The position numbers and the translations under genes were made by a program. The notes below the pieces were generated by a model. It ran no database searches and had not been told where the DNA came from. It saw nothing but the letters and a program-made list of their open reading frames with translations. This document shows, one piece after another, positions 17,466 to 26,206 of a stretch of DNA of 64,000 bases. Position 1 is the first letter of the stretch, and each line of letters begins with the position of its first letter. The stretch comes from Tritonibacter horizontis (GTDB taxonomy: Bacteria; Pseudomonadota; Alphaproteobacteria; Rhodobacterales; Rhodobacteraceae), in assembly GCF_001518015.1 (NCBI RefSeq), contig NZ_LPUY01000135.1, positions 1-64,000 of the forward strand, written 5' to 3'.

Positions 17466-18371
17466 ATGAAATTCAACCAGCTCAGAGATTTTGTTGCCGT
17501 AGCCGAAAACGGTAGCCTGCGCGGGGCCGCGCGGGCGCTTGGATTGGCACAGCCGGCGATTACCCGATCCATTCAGGAACTGGAGCATTCGCTTGGCACA
17601 CAGCTTTTTATCCGCGAGGCCCGCGGCGTCCGGATGACGCCCATCGGCGAAGAATTCCTTGTGCGCGCCATGACCATTCTCGGCGAGGTACGTCGGGCGC
17701 GCGAGGCGGTGCATCAACAACAGGATGGCGTGGAGGGAGAGCTGGTCGTTGGCCTGTCCATTGCCGGGCATCTGGGGCTGTTTTCCGAGGCGCTGCGCCC
17801 GTTTCGCCGTCGTTATCCAAAGGTCCGGCTGCGACTGATCGAGGGATTCCTACCGACGCTTGAAGGGGATCTGCGCAATGGGCTGGTCGATATCTATGTC
17901 GGCCCGGTGCCCGAAGGGCTGCATCCGCCTGATCTGCATGTCACCAAGCTTTTTGACAATCAGCGGGTCGTGATTGGGCGCAAGGGGCATCCGTTGTCCG
18001 GGGTGCGCCGCCTGCAGGATCTGGAGGGGGCGGAATGGCTGACCACCTCGATCACGCACGAGGCGGTGGATGAGCTGGCACAGGTCTTTGCAGAAGAGGG
18101 CCTGCCGCCGCCGCAAATGGCAGCGCAATGCCAGTCGGCGCTGTCGATCCTGACGGTGCTGATGAATTCTGACATTCTGGCGATGGTGCCGGTGGAATGG
18201 GTGCAGACGCCGATGTTGAGCGGGTTGCTGGAGGCCTTCCAGCTGGAACACCCGTTTGCCGCACCGCCGCTGGTGATGGTGCACCGCACCGGCATTGGCC
18301 TGACGCCGGCAGGCGAGCATTTTTCCCACCTGATCCAGCGTGCCGCGCAGAAAGTAGATAGGCACGCCTGA
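17466..18371 (+). CDS. LysR family transcriptional regulator (paralogue 2)
   Basis: A 301-residue LysR protein, MKFNQLRDFVAVAENGSLRG followed by the HTH AARALGLAQPAITRSIQELE. The effector domain resembles that of the regulator at 7008 along its length (EGFLPTLEGDLRNG, DIYVGP, VIGRKGHPLSGVRRL). It is divergent from dctQM and immediately before the FAD hydroxylase/FAH/extradiol genes on the same strand. A role as activator of ring cleavage and TRAP uptake is the natural inference. The start at 17466 fits the LysR N-terminus; an in-frame upstream start adds only eight residues. Confidence 0.93.
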   Translation: MKFNQLRDFVAVAENGSLRGAARALGLAQPAITRSIQELEHSLGTQLFIREARGVRMTPIGEEFLVRAMTILGEVRRAREAVHQQQDGVEGELVVGLSIAGHLGLFSEALRPFRRRYPKVRLRLIEGFLPTLEGDLRNGLVDIYVGPVPEGLHPPDLHVTKLFDNQRVVIGRKGHPLSGVRRLQDLEGAEWLTTSITHEAVDELAQVFAEEGLPPPQMAAQCQSALSILTVLMNSDILAMVPVEWVQTPMLSGLLEAFQLEHPFAAPPLVMVHRTGIGLTPAGEHFSHLIQRAAQKVDRHA

Positions 18372-18467
18372 TACTAAAATCGTATCGCGCCGACATTTTT
18401 GAATTCTCTTTCAATCGCTCTGTTGGCGTCACCCTGTCCTGACACGACTGTGGAAGGAAGGAAAACC

Positions 18468-20153
18468 ATGACGCGGGTGACGACCGATGTGCTGATTGTT
18501 GGCGCAGGGCCTTGCGGGCTGATGTTGGCAAACGAACTGGGCCGCCGTGGCATTGCAGCCATGGTGGTGGATCGCGAGCCAACGGTCGCCACGGCCCCAC
18601 AGGCGAATGCGACCCAGGCCCGCACGATGGAGCATTACCGGCGCCTTGGCTTCGCCGCGGAGATCCGCGCGCTTGGTCTGCCGGCTCACCACGCCACCGA
18701 TGTAGCCTATTATACGACCTTTGCGGGCCATGAGCTTGCCCGGCACCAGATGCCTGCCTCGGGCGAGGCAGACCGGGTTGTCCGCGAGCAGGCACATCTT
18801 TGGAACGGGGCGGAACTGCCTCATCGCATTCCGCAAAGCCTGGTCGAGCAGACCCTCTGCCAACAGGCGCAGGCGCTGCCCGATATCGAGATTGCGTTCA
18901 ACACGGAACTTACCGGGTTTGTCGAGGACGACGCCGGGGTTCTGGCCGAGGTGCGAACGGCGGCGGGGCAGAGCTATCGCATCCGCGCGCGCTACCTTTT
19001 TGCGGCGGATGGCGGCAGCAGCATGGTGCGCAAACAGCTCGGCATTCGCTACGCGGGTGGGGATGCAAAAGCGCGCGATTTCATGGGCGGGCAAATGCTG
19101 TCGATCTACCTCGACGCGCCGGCCTTTTACGAGCTGAACCTGCCAAGGGCCTGGATGTACTGGACCTTCAACCGCCGTCGTCGCGCCCTGTTGGCGACAG
19201 TGGATGGGACTGGCGGCTTTGTGCTGCAAACCCAGCTGCGTGAGGGCGAGGACGCCGCGACGATGACGCAGGCAGAGGCGGGCGAGTTGTTCTTGCAAGC
19301 CGTCGGCAAAGAGATCCCCTATCGCCTTACCGGCATTGCCACCTGGCTGGCTGGCCGGGCGTTGGTGGCAGAGCGGTTCTGTCACGGGCGTGTCTTCCTG
19401 GGCGGCGATGCGGTGCATTTGTTCACCCCGACCGGTGGCATGGGTTACAACACCGCGATTGAAGATGCGGTCAATATCGGCTGGAAGCTTGCAGCGGTGC
19501 TCAAGGGGCAGGCAGGGGAGGGGCTTTTGGCCTCTTACGAAGCCGAGCGCAGGCCGGTCGCACTGCGCAATACCCGGTTCGCGATAGAGTTTGCCGATTC
19601 CGTGGGCCTTTATGTGCCGTCTCCCGCAATCGAGGACAGCGGCGCCGTGGGCGAGGCCGCGCGGGCGCGGGCGGGCGCCTATCTGCAGCAACATGCCGCT
19701 CGTGAATTCACGATCCCGGGTTTTACGTTTGGGGCCCGCTATGATGCTTCGCCGGTCATTTCCGCGGAACGTAGCCCAGCCCCACCAGATGCGGCTTCGG
19801 TCTATGTTCCCAGCGCCAAGCCGGGCGGGCGCGCGCCGCATGCCTGGTTGAGCGACGGGCGATCCTTGTTTGATGCCTTTGGTTTTGAATGGACCCTGTT
19901 GTGCCTTGGTGAAGATAGTGATGCGGCGGGCGACTTCCTGGTCGCGGCAGAGGCGCGGGGGATGACGCTCAAGATCCTCTATCTGCCACAGGAAGTACTG
20001 CTGCCGGATCTGTATGAGGCACCCTATGCGCTCATCCGTCCGGATCAGATTGTCGCCTGGCGCGGTGCCGCACCGGGGACGCGCGCGATTTCCACACTGT
20101 TTGACAAGCTCACCGCCCGCGCTGCTGTGCGCGCTGTGGCGGATGTGGCTTGA
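18468..20153 (+). CDS. FAD-dependent aromatic monooxygenase (PHBH/MhpA family)
   Basis: A 561-residue class A flavoprotein hydroxylase. The Rossmann motif GAGPCGLMLANELGRRG starts at residue 12, the DG motif is FAADGGSS (about 178-185), and the second FAD motif is GGDAVHLFTPTGGMGYN (about 312-328). A thioredoxin-like C-terminal domain follows, as in MhpA and phenol hydroxylases. It inserts one oxygen next to a ring hydroxyl using NAD(P)H and O2, giving a catechol for the dioxygenase at 21082. ATG 18468 follows GGAAGGAAGG. It is followed after 28 bases by the FAH gene, so these are likely one operon. Confidence 0.9.
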   Translation: MTRVTTDVLIVGAGPCGLMLANELGRRGIAAMVVDREPTVATAPQANATQARTMEHYRRLGFAAEIRALGLPAHHATDVAYYTTFAGHELARHQMPASGEADRVVREQAHLWNGAELPHRIPQSLVEQTLCQQAQALPDIEIAFNTELTGFVEDDAGVLAEVRTAAGQSYRIRARYLFAADGGSSMVRKQLGIRYAGGDAKARDFMGGQMLSIYLDAPAFYELNLPRAWMYWTFNRRRRALLATVDGTGGFVLQTQLREGEDAATMTQAEAGELFLQAVGKEIPYRLTGIATWLAGRALVAERFCHGRVFLGGDAVHLFTPTGGMGYNTAIEDAVNIGWKLAAVLKGQAGEGLLASYEAERRPVALRNTRFAIEFADSVGLYVPSPAIEDSGAVGEAARARAGAYLQQHAAREFTIPGFTFGARYDASPVISAERSPAPPDAASVYVPSAKPGGRAPHAWLSDGRSLFDAFGFEWTLLCLGEDSDAAGDFLVAAEARGMTLKILYLPQEVLLPDLYEAPYALIRPDQIVAWRGAAPGTRAISTLFDKLTARAAVRAVADVA

Positions 20154-20181
20154 AGCTGATCCATACACAAGGGAGACACAC

Positions 20182-21057
20182 ATGAAATTCGCGAGCTTTG
20201 CCAAAGATGGCCAGAGCGGCCTGGCTATCGAAACTGCAGATGGCTTTCGGGGCTTACTGGCGGATGCCCCCGGCTTTCCCGGCGATCTGCTGTCGCTGAT
20301 CCGCGCGGGGGGCGCGGCCTTGACGGACGCGGGCGAGTGCCTCGCCAAGGGGGAGGTCGTGGATGTCGACGCCGTCACCCTGCTTCCACCCGTAAGCGCA
20401 CCGGAAAAAATCGTCTGCGTCGGCTTGAACTACCGCGATCATTCTGCCGAGAGCGGGTTTGCCCAGCCGGAATTTCCCACCTTGTTTGGCCGGTTCAATT
20501 CGTCGTTGATCGGCCACGGCGCGCCGATCTTGCGGCCTGAAGTTTCTGAACAGCTCGACTATGAAGGTGAGCTGGCTGTGGTGATCGGTCGCGTGGCGCG
20601 CAATGTCAGCGCGGCGGAGGCGCTCGACTATGTAAGTGGCTATTCGATCTTCAACGATGCGTCTGTCCGGGACTATCAAACCAAAGCCCCGCAATGGACC
20701 GCTGGAAAGAACTTTGACGATACCGGTGCCTTCGGGCCGTGGTTCGTGACGGCCGATGCGCTGCCCCGGGGCTGCCTTGGTCTCTCCCTCATCACCCGGC
20801 TGAATGGGCAAGTGGTGCAGGAAGCGCAAATCGATCAGATGGTGTTTTCCGTTGCCCAGATCATATCCATTTGCTCCAGTTTTATGACGCTGAAGCCGGG
20901 CGATGTGATCGTGACAGGCACCCCGTCCGGCGTCGGGCTGGCGCGAGAGCCACAGCTCTGGATGAAAGAAGGCGATGTCTGCGAGGTCGAAATCACCGGC
21001 CTTGGCACGCTTTCGAACCCAATTCGAAACGCAGCCCCACTGGCGAAATCCGCCTGA
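20182..21057 (+). CDS. Fumarylacetoacetate hydrolase (FAH) family protein
   Basis: A 291-residue FAH-fold protein with an N-terminal cap of about 70 residues and a catalytic domain carrying CVGLNYRDHSAESGF, metal site DYEGELAVVIG, FNDASVRDYQ and GDVIVTGTPSGVG. It probably hydrolyses or tautomerises the 2-oxo acid made by extradiol cleavage. It lies between the hydroxylase and the dioxygenase with 24-28 base gaps and GGGAGAC before the start. It differs from the FAH protein at 3304 in length and cap region, so the two probably act at different steps rather than being duplicates. Confidence 0.9.
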   Translation: MKFASFAKDGQSGLAIETADGFRGLLADAPGFPGDLLSLIRAGGAALTDAGECLAKGEVVDVDAVTLLPPVSAPEKIVCVGLNYRDHSAESGFAQPEFPTLFGRFNSSLIGHGAPILRPEVSEQLDYEGELAVVIGRVARNVSAAEALDYVSGYSIFNDASVRDYQTKAPQWTAGKNFDDTGAFGPWFVTADALPRGCLGLSLITRLNGQVVQEAQIDQMVFSVAQIISICSSFMTLKPGDVIVTGTPSGVGLAREPQLWMKEGDVCEVEITGLGTLSNPIRNAAPLAKSA

Positions 21058-21081
21058 TACCACGGCACGAAGGGAGCAGAC

Positions 21082-22050
21082 ATGACCGCAATTACTGGCA
21101 AGGTGCAAATCACCAAACGCCCTGGCGAGCTGGGCATCCATTCGATGGACAGTTTCAACCTGATTGTGCCGGACCTGGGGCAAGCCCAGTCCTTTTACCA
21201 GAGTTTTGGCCTTGATGTCCGCGAGGAGGGGCAGGGGCTGGGGCTCTATACCGTGGGGTCCGATCATCGCTGGGCAAGCCTGACAGAAGGGGGGCGCAAG
21301 AAGCTCAACCACCTCAGCTTTGCCGTCTTCGAAGAGGATTTCGCCCCCATGCGCCGCCGGATCGAGGCTGCCGGCACGCGGATCATGGATGTGCCTTCCT
21401 ATCACGAGCAGACGACCGAGGGCTTCTGGATCAGCGATCCTTTCGGGATGATGATCGAAATCAAGGTGGCGCCCAAAAGCTCCCCTTGCGAAAAGGCACC
21501 CTTTTTGACGCGATCGGTGCCCGCCGGCCAGATGGGCGCCGTGCAGCGATCCCAGGCGCCGAAGGTGGAGCCGACCCGCCTTGCGCATTTGTTGGTCTTT
21601 ACCCCCTCGGTGCCGGACTCGCTGGCTTTTTACGCGCGCACGTTGGGGCTGCGATTGTCAGACCGGTCTGGCGACGGGATCTGCTTCATGCATGGGATCC
21701 ACGGCTCAGATCACCATCTGATCGCCTTTGCCAAGTCAGACGCCCCCGGTTTGCATCATTGTTCCTGGGACGTAAGCGATATCAACCAGATAGGCACCGG
21801 CGCCATGCAGATGGCCGACAAGGGCTATTCCGAAGGCTGGGGGCTGGGGCGGCACGTTCTCGGTTCCAATTACTTTCACTACGTAAAGGACCCATGGGGG
21901 AGCTATTCGGAATATTCCGCCGATATCGACTATATCCCGGTCGACCACGATTGGGACGCGGGCGACTACCCGGCAGAAGACAGTATCTATCTTTGGGGGC
22001 CGGATATTCCGGCGGATTTTGTTCACAACTACGAAAGCGACCCGGCCTGA
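21082..22050 (+). CDS. Two-domain vicinal oxygen chelate protein, type I extradiol ring-cleavage dioxygenase
   Basis: A 322-residue protein with two VOC domains, residues about 18-130 and 165-290. The C-terminal domain keeps the Fe(II) pattern His169 (LAHLLVF), His225/226 (LHHCSWD) and Glu277 (YSEYSAD). It also has the catalytic-His segment SDHHLIAFA seen in BphC/HpaD enzymes, and GRHVLGSNYFHYVKDPWG near the end. It should cleave a catechol next to a hydroxyl with O2. ATG 21082 follows GGGAGC. It forms one unit with the hydroxylase and FAH genes. The preferred catechol is unknown. Confidence 0.85.
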   Translation: MTAITGKVQITKRPGELGIHSMDSFNLIVPDLGQAQSFYQSFGLDVREEGQGLGLYTVGSDHRWASLTEGGRKKLNHLSFAVFEEDFAPMRRRIEAAGTRIMDVPSYHEQTTEGFWISDPFGMMIEIKVAPKSSPCEKAPFLTRSVPAGQMGAVQRSQAPKVEPTRLAHLLVFTPSVPDSLAFYARTLGLRLSDRSGDGICFMHGIHGSDHHLIAFAKSDAPGLHHCSWDVSDINQIGTGAMQMADKGYSEGWGLGRHVLGSNYFHYVKDPWGSYSEYSADIDYIPVDHDWDAGDYPAEDSIYLWGPDIPADFVHNYESDPA

Positions 22051-22084
22051 CTGGGCCAGGTTCGGTCGACCGGAGCGCGTGCCG

Positions 22085-22103
22085 TGATGCCTGGCAGGCA
22101 TCA
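22085..22103. promoter_or_regulatory. Putative LysR-type operator (site 4 of 4)
   Basis: TGATGCCTGGCAGGCATCA is a perfect 7-base inverted repeat with a 5-base spacer and the same arms as the site at 6916; T-N11-A spans 22088-22100. It lies 127 bases before dctP (22230), so dctP probably has its own regulated promoter after the dioxygenase gene. Confidence 0.65.
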
Positions 22104-22229
22104 CCACATCGGCATCGCTATCTGGATTGGTGGTGGGCATCGCGGCAAGACTTTCATCCAAACTCTTCTGGTGCATGGGGCGAGGAGGCCCCGCGTTCCG
22201 GGCGAACAACCTATTCAGGGAGGAACACA

Positions 22230-23255
22230 ATGACACTCAGAACGACCCTCGGGTCCACACTCAGGGCGCTGAGCTGCGCCACCATTTTTGCCATGAGCAC
22301 GGTACAGGCCGCGATGGCTGCGGATTACGTGCTCAAGGTTTCGGCCCCAATTCCACCCACCGAAAAAGATGTGGTCTACGCTTGGATGGTGGCCTTTGAG
22401 AAAGGTGTCGAGGCCAGCAGCAATGGCCGTATCGATGTCCAGCTATACCCTGCGAACCAGCTTGGTCAGTTGCCCGCCGCCATTGAGGGCGTGGCGATGG
22501 GAACAATCGAAGTGACCTTTTCGATTATTGGCTTCTTTTCCTCCATCGACCCGCGTTTTCAGGTGCTGGATGCAGGCGGATTGTTCTCCACCCCGGAGAT
22601 GGCAATGACCAGCCTGCAAAAACCAGAAGTGCGGGAGATGTTTTCTGATTTTGGCGCCAGTGCGGGGGTCCAGCCGCTGACGGTTCTGATCGACGGTCAG
22701 GGGGTGGTCATCTCAAAGGACCCGATCGAGCATATGGTTGATTTCATCGGCAAGAAGGTGCGCAGCGGAGGCGCGACGCCATTGCTGAACGAACCGCTTC
22801 GGGCTGTTGGCGCGTCGCCGGTGGCGATGTCGCTGGGCGAAGTGCTGCCCGCCCTCCAGACCGGGACCATTGATGCGGCCACCAACAGCATGGGGGTGGT
22901 CAATGCCTTCAAGATGTATGACGCGGCAAAGAATGTGACCTATCTTCCGGGCAACTTCACCACTGTCGGGGCCGTTGTGAACAAGGACTTCCTTGCCATG
23001 ATCGGGCCGGAACTCGCCGAGGTCGTCTATGCCGAAGCGGCAAAGGCCGAGGCGGTGGTCTTCCGTCATCTTGCCAATGTTGAAAAGCTTGACGCCGCCT
23101 GGGAGGCGAATGGCGGCCGGGTGATCCGGATGCGACCAACCGAGGTCAGAACCTACCTGACCACCATCGCCCCCGTCATTTCAGATCTTCTGAAGCAGAG
23201 CGATCAGATGCAGGCGGATTACGACGTCTTGGCAAGAGCCGCGCAATCCGAGTAG
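22230..23255 (+). CDS. dctP: TRAP transporter solute-binding protein (DctP family)
   Basis: A 341-residue periplasmic receptor with a signal peptide (cleavage near AMA-ADY, residue 30). Typical DctP segments are FEKGVEASSNGRIDVQLYPANQLGQ, IGKKVRSGGATPLLNEPLRAVG (with the usual carboxylate-binding Arg) and LQTGTIDAATNS. It is an orphan receptor: no permease adjoins it, and the most economical partner is the receptor-less DctQM at 15451-17237. ATG 22230 follows GGGAGGAAC. It probably captures an aromatic or ring-derived carboxylate for the enzymes encoded just upstream. Confidence 0.92.
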   Translation: MTLRTTLGSTLRALSCATIFAMSTVQAAMAADYVLKVSAPIPPTEKDVVYAWMVAFEKGVEASSNGRIDVQLYPANQLGQLPAAIEGVAMGTIEVTFSIIGFFSSIDPRFQVLDAGGLFSTPEMAMTSLQKPEVREMFSDFGASAGVQPLTVLIDGQGVVISKDPIEHMVDFIGKKVRSGGATPLLNEPLRAVGASPVAMSLGEVLPALQTGTIDAATNSMGVVNAFKMYDAAKNVTYLPGNFTTVGAVVNKDFLAMIGPELAEVVYAEAAKAEAVVFRHLANVEKLDAAWEANGGRVIRMRPTEVRTYLTTIAPVISDLLKQSDQMQADYDVLARAAQSE

Positions 23256-23263
23256 AAAACACC

Positions 23264-23295
23264 TCTGCCATCGCGTTCCACGACGCGATGGCAGA
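23264..23295. terminator. Hairpin between convergent genes, probable terminator
   Basis: A 13-base stem (TCTGCCATCGCGT at 23264-23276 with its complement at 23283-23295) has a 6-base loop and lies between dctP and the convergent ABC operon. There is no clear T-run, so it may need Rho or act only on RNA stability. Confidence 0.6.
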
Positions 23296-23336
23296 TGCGC
23301 TGCCCGACGGGGCGCGGTCGACGTGCCAAAGCAACG

Positions 23337-24410
23337 TCAGAGCGCCGCTTCTGTGATCGGGTCAAAGAGGTGCACTTTGTCTGGATCAATGGCCAGTTGC
23401 ACCCTGTCACCAACCGAAATGTTACGGCGGTCAGACAAGACCACGGTAATGTCGTTCCGGTCGCCCGCGCCGACGTAAGTGGTGGATCCGGTGGACTCGA
23501 TGACGCCAACCCGAACGGCAAAATTGTTGTCTCCGGTGCTGGCCATCGACAGATGCTCCGGCCGCAGGCCCACGATGACATCCTGATTGGCGGCGGCAGG
23601 ACGGCCGAGCCTGAGCGTCGGCTGGCCGTCCAACGCGAGGTCGACCGATGTGCCATCCCCATTGGTCCGGCCGGGGATAAAATTCATCGCGGGCGAGCCG
23701 ATGAAACCGGCGACAAATTTCGACGCTGGCCTGTCATAAAGATCCAGCGGCGCGCCCTGCTGTTCGATCACACCGGCGCGCAGGACCACCACATGATCGG
23801 CCATCGTCATTGCTTCGATCTGGTCATGGGTGACGTAAACCGATGTGGCGCCCAACCGGTCGTGCAGCGCCCGGATTTCCTTGCGCATATGCACCCGGAG
23901 CGAGGCATCAAGATTGGAAAGCGGTTCATCAAACAGGAACACCTTGGGGCGTCTGACAATCGCGCGACCCATCGCGACCCTCTGCCGTTGCCCGCCCGAC
24001 AGCTCTCGCGGATAGCGGTCCAGCAGGGTTTCAAGGCCGATTGTCGCCGCAACCTCTTCGGCCATTTTGCGAGCTTGGGCCTTTGGCGTCTTTTTCAGGC
24101 GCAGCGAGTAGGTCAGATTGTCGATGACTTTCATATGCGGATACAGCGCGTAGGACTGGAACACCATCGCCACATCGCGCCGCCGGGGGGGCATGTCGTT
24201 GACCACCTCGTCGGTGATCTTCATGACGCCGCCGGTAATGCTCTCCAGCCCGGCGATTGAGCGGAGCAGGGTTGACTTCCCGCAACCGGAGGGACCGACT
24301 AGCGCGACGAAGGACCCGTTCGGGATCGACAGGTTGATGTCCTTCAACGCATGGAAGCCACCATAGTGTTTGTCCACGCCCGTCAGTTCGATTTGCAGGT
24401 TCTGCGTCAT
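23337..24410 (-). CDS. ugpC: Sugar ABC transporter ATP-binding protein (UgpC/MalK type)
   Basis: A 357-residue ATPase. Walker [10 protein letters not shown] is at about residues 39-47, the signature is [14 protein letters not shown], Walker B is [13 protein letters not shown] and the H-loop is [12 protein letters not shown]-terminal OB/TOBE domain ([12 protein letters not shown]) is typical of carbohydrate importers of the CUT1 family. It energises the two permeases at 24410 and 25234. Its start shares one base with the stop of the upstream permease gene (TAATG). It is the last gene of the six-gene operon. The gene symbol marks the family, not a proven glycerol-phosphate role. Confidence 0.93.
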   Translation of the reverse strand: MTQNLQIELTGVDKHYGGFHALKDINLSIPNGSFVALVGPSGCGKSTLLRSIAGLESITGGVMKITDEVVNDMPPRRRDVAMVFQSYALYPHMKVIDNLTYSLRLKKTPKAQARKMAEEVAATIGLETLLDRYPRELSGGQRQRVAMGRAIVRRPKVFLFDEPLSNLDASLRVHMRKEIRALHDRLGATSVYVTHDQIEAMTMADHVVVLRAGVIEQQGAPLDLYDRPASKFVAGFIGSPAMNFIPGRTNGDGTSVDLALDGQPTLRLGRPAAANQDVIVGLRPEHLSMASTGDNNFAVRVGVIESTGSTTYVGAGDRNDITVVLSDRRNISVGDRVQLAIDPDKVHLFDPITEAAL

Positions 24411-25234
24411 TATTTGAGAGCTCCCGAAGTGAGACCGGCGACGATACGCTGTTGCAACAGCACAAAGGCGGCAAGGATGGGCGTCACGTAGATCGACGCA
24501 TAGGCCATGATGTTGTTCCACTCGACAGTGTTGGGCCCCATGAAGGCATTCAGGCCGACCGATGCGGGCTGCAGGCTCACGTCCTGGATGATGGATTTCG
24601 AATAGACGAATTCGCCGAAGGCCTGCATGAAGATCAGGATGGCAGAAACCAGAACGCCATTGCGCGCCAGCGGCAGCACCACGGACCAGAAGGCTCCGAT
24701 ACGCGAATTGCCATCGACCAGCGCGGCCTCTTCCAGTTCGGCCGGGACGGCCATGAAGGTGGCACGCACCAGGATCACGAAGAACGGCATCGCCTTGGCC
24801 GTGACCGCCAGGATTACTGCAAACCGGGGATAGTCCAGCAATCCGAGCGCCGAAAAACCGACGAACAAGGGCGTGACCATGAGTGAGGCCGGCAGCACCT
24901 GCAGCATCAACACCAGAAACAGCGCCAGATTGATCCAGCCGTTGCGATACCGCGCCAGCACATAGGCGCAGCCCGTGCCAAGCGTCGCCACAAGGACCAT
25001 TGTGCCGGTCGCGATCACCAGCGAATTCCAGATGAAACGCCCCATGTCGCGGATTTCCCAGACATGGGCAAAGACGCCCCATTGCGGATCGGTGGGCACA
25101 AAGGTTGGCGGGTAGGAAAAAATCTCGGAGCCGGATTTGATCGCGGTGACATACATCCAGTAAAGCGGGAACAGGTAGACCAGCGCAAAGATGATCGCCA
25201 GGGCCAGATACAGCCGGTTCATGTTGCGTGTCAT
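24410..25234 (-). CDS. Carbohydrate ABC transporter permease (MalG type)
   Basis: A 274-residue permease with six hydrophobic segments and the EAA loop EEAALVDGNSRIGAFWSVVLP that contacts the ATPase. It ends in a short cytoplasmic tail typical of MalG-like CUT1 subunits. The start overlaps the stop of the MalF-type gene (ATGA), and the stop overlaps the ATPase start. With the 25234 permease it forms the inner-membrane channel for the sugar bound by the 26207 receptor. Confidence 0.93.
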   Translation of the reverse strand: MTRNMNRLYLALAIIFALVYLFPLYWMYVTAIKSGSEIFSYPPTFVPTDPQWGVFAHVWEIRDMGRFIWNSLVIATGTMVLVATLGTGCAYVLARYRNGWINLALFLVLMLQVLPASLMVTPLFVGFSALGLLDYPRFAVILAVTAKAMPFFVILVRATFMAVPAELEEAALVDGNSRIGAFWSVVLPLARNGVLVSAILIFMQAFGEFVYSKSIIQDVSLQPASVGLNAFMGPNTVEWNNIMAYASIYVTPILAAFVLLQQRIVAGLTSGALK

Positions 25235-26136
25235 CAGCCCCGCACCTCGTGCCGGGTGGAGCGGACGTAGAAGACCGACGCGATCATCACAAAGGCGATC
25301 ATGATCGTTGAAATTGCCGCGCCGCGGGCAAAATCATACTGCCGGAACGATAGCTCCCAGGCCCAGTATTGTGCCACATTGGACGAATTGGCAGGGCCGC
25401 CGCTGGTGATGGCGGCGAACAGGTCAAACTGTTGCAGTGTGAAAATCAGCCCCAGGCAGATCACCGCCCCGGTGGTCGAGCGCATCATCGGCACCGTGAT
25501 CGTCCAGAATTGCTGAAATGCGGTGGCTCCGTCCAGCGAGGCTGCCTCGTAAAGGTCCTTCGGGATGCCCGCCAGGCCCACCGACAGCAGGATCATGTTG
25601 AATGCCGTGCCCAGCCAGATGTTGGTGATGACGACCGCCCAGAGCGAATAGTCGATGTCCGATCGCCAAAAGATGTTTTTGGAAATGAGGCCGAGACTGT
25701 CGAGGATATAGTTCAGCACGCCAAAATCGCCGGCGAGAATCCAGTTCCATGTCGCGCCGACAACCAGCCCCGGCATCACCCAGGACACCAGAAACAATCC
25801 CCGAATGAAGGTGGACCCCCGAAAACCGGTGTTAAAGAAAACCGCCAGCGCAAAACCAAGCAGGAATTGCCCGCCGATGGAGCAGGTGACAAAGATCACC
25901 GTATTCCACATGATCGGCCAGAATTCGGGCTGGGCCAGCAGGGCACGATAGTTGTCAAGGCCGACAAAGGGGCGAAAGACGTCGCCAAGGCTGAACAGGT
26001 CTACTTCCTGAAAGCTCATCAGAACGTTGTAAAGCAGCGGCAGGCCTGAAAACAGGATCAGGAAAACAAGCGGTATCCCGACCAGCAACAGGTCAAAGCC
26101 CACACCGTCCACGATGCTTGATTTGATGCGGCGCAT
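25234..26136 (-). CDS. Carbohydrate ABC transporter permease (MalF type)
   Basis: A 300-residue permease with six hydrophobic segments and the EAA loop YEAASLDGATAFQQFWTITVP. ATG 26136 (MRRIKSSIVDG) follows GAGGGAAGACGAC; longer in-frame sequence upstream does not resemble the family. The 70-base gap to the receptor gene contains a 9-base hairpin (26166-26189). It is translationally coupled to the next permease by ATGA. Confidence 0.92.
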   Translation of the reverse strand: MRRIKSSIVDGVGFDLLLVGIPLVFLILFSGLPLLYNVLMSFQEVDLFSLGDVFRPFVGLDNYRALLAQPEFWPIMWNTVIFVTCSIGGQFLLGFALAVFFNTGFRGSTFIRGLFLVSWVMPGLVVGATWNWILAGDFGVLNYILDSLGLISKNIFWRSDIDYSLWAVVITNIWLGTAFNMILLSVGLAGIPKDLYEAASLDGATAFQQFWTITVPMMRSTTGAVICLGLIFTLQQFDLFAAITSGGPANSSNVAQYWAWELSFRQYDFARGAAISTIMIAFVMIASVFYVRSTRHEVRG

Positions 26137-26165
26137 GTCGTCTTCCCTCGCTGACAGGCACGAGA

Positions 26166-26189
26166 CGCGCGACGTGTCATCGTCGCGCG
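26166..26189 (-). terminator. Intercistronic hairpin after the solute-binding gene
   Basis: CGCGCGACG at 26166-26174 pairs perfectly with CGTCGCGCG at 26181-26189 across a 6-base loop, between the receptor and first permease genes. No T-run follows on the minus strand. It more likely protects or partially ends the receptor mRNA than fully terminates it, which would raise receptor over permease levels. Confidence 0.5.
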
Positions 26190-26206
26190 CCTTGGGTTGT
26201 ATCGGA

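Noticed and set aside
9986-20378. Long minus-strand open frames opposite the catabolic genes
   Set aside because: They lack family motifs, are rich in Arg/His/Gln/Pro as expected of antisense high-GC frames, and lie opposite well-supported genes.
21486-23255. A 589-codon frame spanning the dioxygenase and dctP
   Set aside because: The upstream half is a shadow frame of the dioxygenase; dctP has its own signal peptide and GGGAGGAAC at 22230.
23337-25082. A 581-codon open frame that seems to fuse a second domain onto the ABC ATPase
   Set aside because: The extra upstream part is out-of-frame read-through of the permease gene; the true ATPase starts at 24410, overlapping the permease stop.
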